From NCBI GenBank assembly GCA_035547155.1, contig DASZVJ010000237.1, positions 1 to 13,444 of the forward strand: a stretch of 13,444 bases of DNA. The letters are read 5' to 3'. Below the pieces are notes generated by a model. The model worked only from the letters and a program-made list of their open reading frames with translations. It did not search any database and was not told where the DNA came from. How positions within the stretch are numbered: position 1 is the first letter of the stretch; every line of letters begins with the position of its first letter. Source of the stretch: CAZNMF01 sp035547155. Lineage in GTDB: Bacteria > Acidobacteriota > Vicinamibacteria > Vicinamibacterales > SCN-69-37. Below, in pieces: positions 1-6,844 of the stretch. The position numbers and the translations under genes were made by a program.

Positions 1-1
1 G

Positions 2-532
2 TACGTCATCAAGCTGCTCGTCCGCAATGCCTCGACGGGCCGCATGGGCACGTTCGAGGCGCCGTTCACGATCCCGAATCTCGCACGCGAGACGATCGAG
101 ATTCCGCTGAGCAGCATCGTCTTCAGCCAGCAGCGTGTCGCCACTGCAGACGCGATGTACACCGTGAAGCAGAAGATCACCGCGGACGCGGCCAACCCGC
201 TTGTCGATGGGGGCCAGAAGCTTGTGCCCGCGGTCGGCCGCACGTTCAGCGCGAACCGTCCGCTCTACATTTTCCTGCAGGCCTACGAGCACGACGCCGC
301 TGCGCCGCGTCAGCTTGCTGCTTACGCGACGTTCTATCGCGACGGTGTGCGTGTGTACGAGACGCCGCCGCTCGGTATCGATCGCTGGGACGCGACGACG
401 AAGGCGCTGCCGATTCGATTCACGATTGCGCCTGGGACACTGGCGGCGGGGTCATACACGTGTCAGGTGACGGTCATCGATCCAAGCGCTGGCCGCGTCG
501 CGTTTCGGCACGTCGGCATCGACGTTCGATGA
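2..532 (+). CDS. C-terminal part of a VWFA-type secreted protein (5' end outside window)
   Basis: The reading frame is open from the first bases, so only the last ~176 residues of a longer protein are visible. An internal ATG at 44 is not a credible start because the upstream codons (YVIKLLVRNASTGRMG) continue a coherent beta-strand. The segment reads YVIKLLVRN, then GTFEAPFTIPNL, then IPLSSIVFSQQRV, then a DGGQKLVPAVGRTFSANRPLYIFLQAYE stretch in shorter matching blocks, and ends with LAAGSYTCQVTVIDPSAGRVAFRHV. From memory this is the usual carboxy-terminal half of Acidobacteriota 'VWA domain-containing' exported proteins, made of beta-sandwich modules after the VWFA-like domain. The VWFA domain itself is not in view, so the family call rests on the tail. 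The stop TGA lies 10 bases from the stop of the convergent permease gene and no terminator hairpin separates them. Molecular role unknown; probably extracytoplasmic. Confidence 0.75.
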   Translation, partial: YVIKLLVRNASTGRMGTFEAPFTIPNLARETIEIPLSSIVFSQQRVATADAMYTVKQKITADAANPLVDGGQKLVPAVGRTFSANRPLYIFLQAYEHDAAAPRQLAAYATFYRDGVRVYETPPLGIDRWDATTKALPIRFTIAPGTLAAGSYTCQVTVIDPSAGRVAFRHVGIDVR

Positions 533-542
533 GCGGTGGCCC

Positions 543-2912
543 TCACTCTTCCCGCAACGCCTCCGCCGGATCGATCCGCAACGCGCGCACGACGGCAGCG
601 CTGCTGACGAGGATGGTGACGAGCACGAGCGCAACGACACTCGAACCGGACGCACGGAGATTCAGCGGCGACAGGCCCAGCAACAGCGCGCGCATCACGA
701 GCGCCGCCGCCATGGCGATCGCCAGACCGATCCCCGATCCGATCGCCGCAATCACGAGCGCCGGCTGCGCGATGAGCCGCGCGACCTCGATGCTCGACGC
801 GCCGATCGCCATCCGAATGCCGATCTCCTTCGCGCGTCGCCTCACGTTGTAGCTCAGCATCGCGTGAAGTCCCGCCGCCGCCAGCGCCAGCACGAGGCCG
901 CCGAGCGCGAGCGTGTACCACGTCACCTCGCGATAGCCTCGAAATGATTCCTGCATGCGCTCGTCGAATGACTCGATGCGCCCGATCGGGACCAGCGGAT
1001 CGGCAGCGGCAATTGCGTCGCGCATCGCCTGCTCCGCCATCGCGCGATTGCGGGCACGAGCGACGACGGTGAGCGTAAGCGGGGGCTTTGCGGGCAGCGG
1101 CGCGTACAGCATCGGCACGGGCTGTCCGTCACCCGATCGTTCAGTGTCAGCGACGACGCCAACGATACGCGCGAGTTGGCCGTTGGGCCGTCGAATCTCG
1201 GTGCCAATCGCTGTCACAGGATCGCTGCTCAGCGCAGACGCGAGCGCGGCATTGACGACGACTTCGGGTCCGGCCGCATCGGTTTCACTGAACCGTCGTC
1301 CCGCGAGAAATCTCGCGTCTGTCGCGTCGAACCATTCCGGCGTGACGTAGCCACCAGTCGCGTCGTGGCTGACGTTCTGCGCGTCCGTCGTCGTCGCATA
1401 GCGCATCGAATGACCCGCCACGCCAAACGTGGCCACCGCGGCATGCTGGATCGACGGCTCCTGTCGAAGACGATCGAGCACGGCGGCGACGAACAGATCC
1501 GAGCGCGGGTCCGTAGATCTGACGTCGGCGAGTCTGACGTCGGTCAAGAGCATCGACGCCGCATTCGCCGGCGGGATCGACTGTCGTCCCGTGAGCGCGC
1601 GAGTAGCCAGACCGCTGATCGCCAGGAGCGCGACAGACGCCGCCACCTGCACGACGAGCAGTGTGTGACGCAGTCTCGAACGCAACGGCCCGCCGCTCTG
1701 CATCGTTCGCAGCCCGGCCGCGATGACGGCGCGAGAAGCAAGCCACGCGGGAAGCATGCCGGCCGTGGCGACCACGAACACCATCAAGCCGGCGATGAAG
1801 ACGAACACCCACCCGCCGACGAGCAGGTCGCGCGGAAAATACACGGCCACTCGTGAGAGCAGCAGCCTGGCCCCAAGCCATCCCACGAATCCTGACAGGA
1901 CCGAGAGGACGACGACGTCAACGGCCATCACGCGCACGAGCGCCGCACGCGACGCGCCGAGCGCGACGCGCACGCTCAACGCGCCGAACTGCTCGATCGC
2001 GCGCGTCCATTGCAGGCTCGTCACGTTCACGCAGCCGATGATCAGCACGCAGAGCGGCAGGACGAGATAGATCCCGATCGTGATCAGCGCGTAACCGGGA
2101 TCGCTCTGCCAGTCGAGATCGGCACGAAACGCACGAAGCGACTCGCGATCGCGCCCACGGAATGCCGCACGAAGCGAGTTGGCGGCGACACCGGCGTCCG
2201 CTTGGGCCTGCGCCAGCGTCGCGTCGCTGGTCAGACGTCCAGCGATCGACAGCCACGGCGACGCGTCTGACGTCCTGATTTGCGCACCGCGCAAACTCAG
2301 CCAGGCCTGCGGATACGCCGCGTCGGCGTCGGACATGCCGAGATCGATGAGGCGCAGCCCAGGTGCGTCAACCGGCGTCACGCCGACGATGGTGAAGATA
2401 CGGCCGGCGATGGTGATTGGCTGGCCGATGATCGACGGGCTCGCGTCGAAGGCGCGACGCCACAGTCGTTCGCCGATCACGACGACAGGCGGCGACGCGG
2501 CGTCCGCATCCGCCGGCATCAGCAGCCGGCCAGCGATCGCCGTCGTGCCGAGCGTTTCGAAGAATCGAGACGAGACGAGCGCGACGGACAGCGTCGCCGG
2601 TCCAGACGGCAGCAGCGCCGGCAAGTCGCGATCGCCCTGCGCCGCAAGAGGACCGAATGCGCGCCACGTCCGCGTCTCGAGCGCGTCGAGCTCCGGTGTC
2701 GTGAACGCGTTGTTCCCGCCCGTCCATTGCAGGCGGACGAGCGTGCGCCGATCGCGAAGGCCCGCGACGTCGTTGAAGACGAGCGCGTTGACCAGCGACA
2801 GCGCCGCGACCGCCACCGCGATGCCGGCGCCGAGCGAGACGACGGCCGCGACGGCGTAGCCCGGACTGCGGAGAAGGCGGCGAAGACTGACGCGAATCTC
2901 GGACATGACCAT
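543..2912 (-). CDS. ADOP-family FtsX/MacB-like permease, short form without N-terminal extension
   Basis: A 789-residue membrane protein with two FtsX-type units. Residues 1-18 carry the basic RVSLRRLLRSPG lead-in. Hydrophobic segments lie near 19-42, 273-296, 328-350, 365-388, 416-437, 665-690, 718-745 and 757-778. Two large extracytoplasmic MacB_PCD-like domains lie between segments 1-2 and 5-6. Each FtsX unit shows the expected cytoplasmic loop: RVALGASRAALVRV near 315-328 and KEIGIRMAIGAS near 695-706. The tail RALRIDPAEALREE is the family's usual end. These proteins resemble the permease subunits of MacB-type ABC exporters. No ATPase gene is adjacent, so partner and substrate are unknown. 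It lacks the ~90-residue cytoplasmic N-terminal region seen in its divergent neighbour at 3400. ATG codons at 2912 and 2906 are both possible starts and neither has a strong ribosome site. Confidence 0.9.
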   Translation of the reverse strand: MVMSEIRVSLRRLLRSPGYAVAAVVSLGAGIAVAVAALSLVNALVFNDVAGLRDRRTLVRLQWTGGNNAFTTPELDALETRTWRAFGPLAAQGDRDLPALLPSGPATLSVALVSSRFFETLGTTAIAGRLLMPADADAASPPVVVIGERLWRRAFDASPSIIGQPITIAGRIFTIVGVTPVDAPGLRLIDLGMSDADAAYPQAWLSLRGAQIRTSDASPWLSIAGRLTSDATLAQAQADAGVAANSLRAAFRGRDRESLRAFRADLDWQSDPGYALITIGIYLVLPLCVLIIGCVNVTSLQWTRAIEQFGALSVRVALGASRAALVRVMAVDVVVLSVLSGFVGWLGARLLLSRVAVYFPRDLLVGGWVFVFIAGLMVFVVATAGMLPAWLASRAVIAAGLRTMQSGGPLRSRLRHTLLVVQVAASVALLAISGLATRALTGRQSIPPANAASMLLTDVRLADVRSTDPRSDLFVAAVLDRLRQEPSIQHAAVATFGVAGHSMRYATTTDAQNVSHDATGGYVTPEWFDATDARFLAGRRFSETDAAGPEVVVNAALASALSSDPVTAIGTEIRRPNGQLARIVGVVADTERSGDGQPVPMLYAPLPAKPPLTLTVVARARNRAMAEQAMRDAIAAADPLVPIGRIESFDERMQESFRGYREVTWYTLALGGLVLALAAAGLHAMLSYNVRRRAKEIGIRMAIGASSIEVARLIAQPALVIAAIGSGIGLAIAMAAALVMRALLLGLSPLNLRASGSSVVALVLVTILVSSAAVVRALRIDPAEALREE

Positions 2913-2990
2913 CGGCGGCAGCGAGCTCGCAGGTTATCGCATTTCACGGGCGGCAGCCGGACGACGGGCCTCACGCACATTAGCGTTCTG

Positions 2991-3020
2991 TTGACGTTCG
3001 AAAGGAACGTCTGCTAGCCT
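2991..3020 (+). promoter_or_regulatory. Predicted promoter of the padR-permease operon
   Basis: TTGACG at 2991-2996 matches the -35 consensus at five of six positions. TAGCCT at 3015-3020, after an 18-base spacer, keeps the three strongest -10 positions (T1, A2, T6). Transcription would begin around 3027, just ahead of the ribosome site at 3035-3041. That start point lies downstream of an in-frame GTG at 3022, so this GTG cannot be the translation start if the promoter is right. Predicted by eye only. Confidence 0.5.
2993..3011. promoter_or_regulatory. Inverted repeat overlapping the padR promoter (candidate PadR operator)
   Basis: GACGTTC at 2993-2999 and GAACGTC at 3005-3011 are perfect 7-bp inverted copies separated by GAAAG. 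The left half-site overlaps the -35 box and the right half-site lies in the spacer, so a bound dimer would block RNA polymerase. PadR proteins are winged-helix dimers that commonly bind such dyads at their own promoter; binding here is inferred. The site is also about 80 bases upstream of the divergent permease gene (start at 2912). Confidence 0.5.
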
Positions 3021-3034
3021 TGTGTCGCTCGTCG

Positions 3035-3041
3035 AAAGGAG
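3035..3041 (+). promoter_or_regulatory. Shine-Dalgarno site that decides the padR start
   Basis: AAAGGAG lies seven bases upstream of the GTG at 3049. The alternative in-frame GTG at 3022 has no comparable site and would precede the predicted transcription start. Confidence 0.7.
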
Positions 3042-3048
3042 CACGCAG

Positions 3049-3387
3049 GTGGCGCACGAAAAGCACGACGTTCTGCAGGGGACACTCGACATGCTCGTCC
3101 TGAAGGCGCTGCAGCTCGAGCCCATGCACGGATGGGGGATCACGGAGCGTCTCGAGCAATGGTCGGAACGCGTGCTCCAGGTCGGTCAGGGCACGCTCTA
3201 TCCGGCCCTCTACCGCCTCGAGCGGCAGCGCCTGATCAAGGCCGAATGGCGGGCGACGGCGAACAACCGGCGAGCCCGCTACTACGCGCTCACGGCCAAG
3301 GGCCGCCGTCAGCTCGACGTGGAGCTGGCGAAATGGCAGCGGATGACGCGCGCCATCGAGCTCGTCCTCGTCGCCACGCTCGACTAG
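3049..3387 (+). CDS. PadR-family winged-helix transcriptional regulator
   Basis: The protein is 112 residues from the GTG chosen by its ribosome site, beginning MAHEKHDVLQGTLDMLVL. It contains the family signature in order: LLQGTLDML-like helix (residues 8-16), LEPMHGWGITERLEQW (23-38), QVGQGTLYPALYRLE (44-58, the recognition helix and turn), then IKAEW and NNRRARYYALTAKGRRQL, which forms the wing (63-89), and a final amphipathic helix. The length is that of PadR-s1 regulators, which are little more than a winged-helix DNA-binding dimer. It lies 12 bases upstream of the ADOP permease gene at 3400, so the two are almost certainly one operon. This padR-ADOP pairing is recurrent in Acidobacteriota. 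It probably represses its own promoter through the dyad at 2993-3011. The inducing ligand is unknown. Confidence 0.92.
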   Translation: MAHEKHDVLQGTLDMLVLKALQLEPMHGWGITERLEQWSERVLQVGQGTLYPALYRLERQRLIKAEWRATANNRRARYYALTAKGRRQLDVELAKWQRMTRAIELVLVATLD

Positions 3388-3399
3388 CCGGGAGCGGTC

Positions 3400-6078
3400 A
3401 TGCGCAGGCTCGTGAACGCGTGGCATCGGCTGCGGATGTGGCTCAGGCGCGGAGAGCTGGCACGCGGGCTCGACGACGAGATCCAATTTCACCTCGAGCA
3501 GCAGACCGACAAGAATCAGCGTGCCGGCATGACGCCGATGGAGGCGCGCCGTGCGGCTCGGGCCCGTTTCAGCGGCGTCGAAGCCACGAAGGACGTCATA
3601 CGCGAAGAGTTTTTCCCGGCCGCGTTGGGCAATGCGCTCGGTGACTGCCGCCACGCCGCTCGCGCGCTTCGCCGCGCACCGGGTTTTGCGGCCGCCGCGA
3701 TTCTCACGCTCGGCCTCGGCATTGGCGCAACGACAGCCATGTTCAGCGTCGCCAACGGCGTGCTGCTGCATCCCTTGCCGTACGCGCACGCGGACCGGCT
3801 GATCGAGATCGTGCACGCCGCACCGAGCATCGGCGCGAATCAGCTGTACGCCTCGCCGGCCATTTATCTTGCCTACCGCGATCACAACCGGACGTTCGAC
3901 GCGATCGGCTTGTGGAACTGGTCCCGATCGCCGGTCACGGTCTCCGGCGCGGGGGATTCGGAGGCGGTTGCGAGTGCCGAGGTGACCCGGGAGGTATTGG
4001 CGATTCTCGGAGTCCAGCCAATCGCCGGCCGGCTCTTTGCCAATGCCGACGATGTGCCGGGAGCGGCGCCGACCGCGATCCTGTCCTATGACTACGCGCA
4101 ACGGCGCTTCGCCGGCGGCGACGCCGTCGGCCATCGCCTGGTCGTCGACGGCGTGTCACGTGACGTCATCGGCGTGCTGCCCGCTGACTTCCGATTTTTC
4201 GCCTACGACGTCGACCTGTTCTATCCGCTGCAGATTGATCGGGCGACCGCCACGTTTCCGTCGTTCGGCGGGCGGGCGATCGCGCGGCTGAAAGACGGCG
4301 TGACGCTCGCGAGCGCCAACGCGGACGTCGCCCGGATGCTTCCGCTGCTCATCGCAGAGTTTGGCGGACGAAACAGCCGGCTGGCGAACGGTCTCGAGCC
4401 GCGGCTGCGGCCGCTTCGAGACAGCGTGGTCGGCACCCTCGACGAGACGTTGTGGCTGCTCCTCGGCACGATCGGCCTGCTGATGCTGATCGCCTGCGCG
4501 AACGTCGCGAATCTCGTGCTGGTCCGCATGCAGACGCGCCAACCCGAGCTCGCGCTGCGCGTCGCGCTCGGCGCAGGACGGGCGCGCGTCGCCCGCGTCG
4601 TCGTCGCCGAAAGCGCAGTTGTCGGACTCGCGGGCGGCGCCCTCGGCCTCGCGATCGCGTATGCCGGCCTGCCTTGGCTGCTGTCGCTCGGCGCCAACGT
4701 GTTGCCGGAGATCATGGCGATCACGATCGATCCGCGTGCGCTCGGCGTCTGCCTCGCGCTTTCCCTCGGCACGACGATCGCGTTCGGATGCCTGCCACTG
4801 CTCCACGCCGCGCTGCCGACCTCACGCATTGCCGCGGTGCTCAGAACCGGCACCAGAACGGTGACGGAAGGACGGCAGCATCAGCGAACCCGTCACCTGC
4901 TCCTCATCTCGCAGGTCGCATTCGCCGTCGTCCTCCTCACCGGCGCGGGATTGATGGCGCGCACCTTCGACACGCTGCGCCACGTCGATCCGGGATTTCG
5001 CGATCCGGCGACGATCCTCACGTTCCAGATCACGGTGCCGACCACGATGTCGGCCGAATCGTCGGCGGACGTCGATCGCATCGCGCGGCTCCATCGGATC
5101 ATGGTCGATCGGTTTTCGGCGGTGCCGGGCACGATGTCGGTCGCGTTCGCCTCGTTCAATGACGGACTTCCGCTGGATGACGACGGCCGCACGGTCAGCC
5201 TCGTCGCGGAGCACAGTCTTACGCCTCAGGCCGACGAGACGAGCGGCAAGGAAGTGCAGTTCGTGTCGCCGCGATTCTTCGAGACGATGCACACGCCGCT
5301 CGTCGCCGGCCGCGAGATCGCGTGGACCGACGTGGATCAGAACCGGCCGATCGCTCTGGTATCGGAGAACCTGGCTCGACGATGGTGGGGCTCGGCGAGC
5401 GCGGCGCTCGGTCAGCGCGTGAGCGCGCGTGAGTCCGGCCCCTGGCGCGACGTGGTTGGCGTCGTCAAGGACGTACACCACACGGGCTTGGACCGTGCCG
5501 CACCGGAAGTGGTCGTCTATCCCGCCGTGCCGAGCCCGACCGCCGTGTTCGTGGTCCACAGTGCGCGCGTCGGGACGCCGGGATATCTTCCGGATCTCCA
5601 ACGCGCGCTTTCGTCCGTCGATCCGAGCCTGTCGCTCGCGCGCGTTCGAACGCTGGCGGATCTCTATCGACACGCCTTCGCTCGCACGACGATGACGTTG
5701 CGACTGCTGGCGCTGACGGGCGCCATGGCGCTGCTGCTCGTGGTGATCGGCGTCTACGGTGCAGTGAGCTACGGAATCTCACGCCGGCGGCGCGAGATCG
5801 GCATTCGACTGGCGCTCGGCGCTCGACGCGGCGAAGTACGTCGGATGTTCGTGGGGCGCGCGTTGCTCATCGTCAGCGCCGGCATCCTGGCGGGGTTGGG
5901 CGGTGCGTTGCTCCTCACACGATGGCTGTCGTCGCAGCTGTTCGGGGTGAGCGCGCTCGATCCGCTGACACACGCCGCGGTGGCGGTCTTCCTGCTGTTG
6001 GCCGCCGCCACGGCCAGTTACCTGTCGGCCGCGACCGCGAGCAACCTCAATCCCATCGACGTGCTCAAGGCGGAGTGA
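3400..6078 (+). CDS. ADOP-family FtsX/MacB-like permease, full-length form
   Basis: The protein is 892 residues from an ATG preceded by GGAG at 3391-3394, five bases away. Residues 1-85 form a basic, helical cytoplasmic region (LARGLDDEIQFHLEQQ, then TPMEARRAARARFSG) typical of ADOP proteins encoded beside padR. Membrane segments lie near 97-121, 350-372, 402-426, 446-466, 498-518, 766-790, 818-840 and 856-880, giving two FtsX units with four segments each. Large extracytoplasmic domains fall at about 122-349 and 519-765. FtsX cytoplasmic motifs appear as ELALRVALGAGRARV (383-397) and REIGIRLALGARRGEV (798-813). It ends NPIDVLKAE, the usual tail. By family it should couple to a MacB-type ATPase or act in mechanotransmission/efflux. 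No ATPase is encoded nearby, so the function stays open. Cotranscribed with padR. Confidence 0.93.
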   Translation: MRRLVNAWHRLRMWLRRGELARGLDDEIQFHLEQQTDKNQRAGMTPMEARRAARARFSGVEATKDVIREEFFPAALGNALGDCRHAARALRRAPGFAAAAILTLGLGIGATTAMFSVANGVLLHPLPYAHADRLIEIVHAAPSIGANQLYASPAIYLAYRDHNRTFDAIGLWNWSRSPVTVSGAGDSEAVASAEVTREVLAILGVQPIAGRLFANADDVPGAAPTAILSYDYAQRRFAGGDAVGHRLVVDGVSRDVIGVLPADFRFFAYDVDLFYPLQIDRATATFPSFGGRAIARLKDGVTLASANADVARMLPLLIAEFGGRNSRLANGLEPRLRPLRDSVVGTLDETLWLLLGTIGLLMLIACANVANLVLVRMQTRQPELALRVALGAGRARVARVVVAESAVVGLAGGALGLAIAYAGLPWLLSLGANVLPEIMAITIDPRALGVCLALSLGTTIAFGCLPLLHAALPTSRIAAVLRTGTRTVTEGRQHQRTRHLLLISQVAFAVVLLTGAGLMARTFDTLRHVDPGFRDPATILTFQITVPTTMSAESSADVDRIARLHRIMVDRFSAVPGTMSVAFASFNDGLPLDDDGRTVSLVAEHSLTPQADETSGKEVQFVSPRFFETMHTPLVAGREIAWTDVDQNRPIALVSENLARRWWGSASAALGQRVSARESGPWRDVVGVVKDVHHTGLDRAAPEVVVYPAVPSPTAVFVVHSARVGTPGYLPDLQRALSSVDPSLSLARVRTLADLYRHAFARTTMTLRLLALTGAMALLLVVIGVYGAVSYGISRRRREIGIRLALGARRGEVRRMFVGRALLIVSAGILAGLGGALLLTRWLSSQLFGVSALDPLTHAAVAVFLLLAAATASYLSAATASNLNPIDVLKAE

Positions 6079-6490
6079 CGCCTGACGGGCGTGCGCGAGT
6101 GGGCGTGCCCGTATCTCGCGACCGACGATCACTCATCCCGCGGATCACTTCCGCGACGTCGCGCCTCACTGATCCCGACCGCGTGACTCCCTTCCGCGCT
6201 CGCGCGGATTGCACTCACTCGTCCCGCGGGTCGCATACCGGGGTTGCGCGGGGCACGGCCAGGGACCGCCCGGATCGCGTCCCGCGCATCGCGTCCTACG
6301 TTCGCGGTGTCGCGGACCGCTTACCGCAGCGCCCGGTCTGCATTCCAGATGCCCCGTGCGACATGCCGGGATCGCCCGGGGCACGATCCGTAGATCCCCG
6401 GACGACTTTCGGACCGATCGGGTCTCCATTTCGCGACGCGATGCAACAGCCGCAGCCGCAGGCACTTACATGTACGCAGAAAAGTGACAG
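6079..6490. other. Convergent intergenic region, left half, no gene seen
   Basis: This stretch lies between the ends of two convergent genes. Open frames through it are rich in Arg, Pro and Ser with no domain or plausible ribosome site. Around 6107-6235 there are loosely repeated fragments such as GATCAC, CCGCG and TCACT that look like strongly decayed, inverted relatives of the 22-bp units in the right half. I cannot define unit borders there. No T-run terminator follows the permease gene. Confidence 0.5.
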
Positions 6491-6774
6491 TGGGTCGCGG
6501 ATCTCGTGATCGTGGGTCGCGAGGTTGGTGATCGCCGGTCACGCGCCTCGGGGATCCGACTCGCGAACCTGGTGATCGCGAGTCGCGGACCTGGTGATCG
6601 TCGGTCGCGCGCCTCGGGACGTCGGTCGCCGATCTGGTGATCGTGACTCGCGCGGATCGGATCACCGGGTCGCGCAGTTCGGGATCGTGACTCGCCCGCA
6701 TCGTGATCGTGGGTCACGAGCCTGGGATCAGTGGGTCGCGCGTCTGGTGATCGTGACTCGCGCGCTTCGGGACG
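6491..6774. repeat. Degenerate 22-bp tandem repeat array, about 13 copies
   Basis: Units can be laid out end to end at 6491, 6513, 6535, 6557, 6579, 6601, 6622, 6644, 6665, 6688, 6710, 6732 and 6754, mostly 22 bases, some 21 or 23. A decayed partial unit follows at 6775-6790. The idealised unit starts TGGGTCGCG, has a variable centre of about five bases, and ends CTGGTGATCG. Recurrent variants are TGACTCGCG at the start and CTCGGGACG at the end. Because 22 is not a multiple of three, the frame changes each unit, and no frame gives a coherent protein. There are no conserved direct repeats with unique spacers, so it is not a CRISPR. The array lies wholly between convergent genes. Function unknown. 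Confidence 0.75.
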
Positions 6775-6789
6775 TCGGCGACGCGTTCT

Positions 6790-6810
6790 GGGCGGCCACA
6801 AGGGCCGCCC
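6790..6810. repeat. Perfect palindromic hairpin, REP-like intergenic element
   Basis: GGGCGGCC at 6790-6797 pairs perfectly with GGCCGCCC at 6803-6810 around the loop ACAAG, followed by CTACG. On the minus strand this reads GTAGGGGCGG followed by CCCTTGTGG and CCGCCC. I recall this short palindrome type (GTAGGGGCG-GACC-like, CTTGTGG centre) as dispersed in many unrelated bacterial genomes. A second, weaker hairpin (GGGCG-TGGT-CGCCC, 6820-6833) follows, then CGGCCTTTT. It could act as a processing or termination structure for the minus-strand operon ending at 6845, but no T-run is present on that strand. Confidence 0.55.
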
Positions 6811-6844
6811 CTACGGCGTGGGCGTGGTCGCCCGGCCTTTTCGA

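Noticed and set aside
532..543. Shared bidirectional terminator between the convergent VWFA-type and permease genes
   Set aside because: Only 10 bases lie between the stops and no hairpin is visible in or around them.
3022..3048. GTG at 3022 as the padR start
   Set aside because: Precedes the predicted transcription start, has no ribosome site, and adds residues not seen in the family.
2980..4134. Long minus-strand open frame (384 codons) across padR and the start of the permease
   Set aside because: Arg-, Asp- and His-rich antisense shadow with no motifs; the plus-strand genes there are unmistakable.
4822..5673. Minus-strand open frame inside the second permease gene
   Set aside because: Composition dominated by Arg, His and Asp, and no start signal; antisense shadow.
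6491..6774. CRISPR array
   Set aside because: No conserved repeat separated by unique spacers of fixed length; variation is spread through the whole unit and no cas gene is near.
6820..6840. Terminator on the plus strand (GGGCG-TGGT-CGCCC then CCTTTT)
   Set aside because: Stem of only five pairs, short T-run after GGC, and more than 700 bases from the end of the only plus-strand gene; too weak to list.
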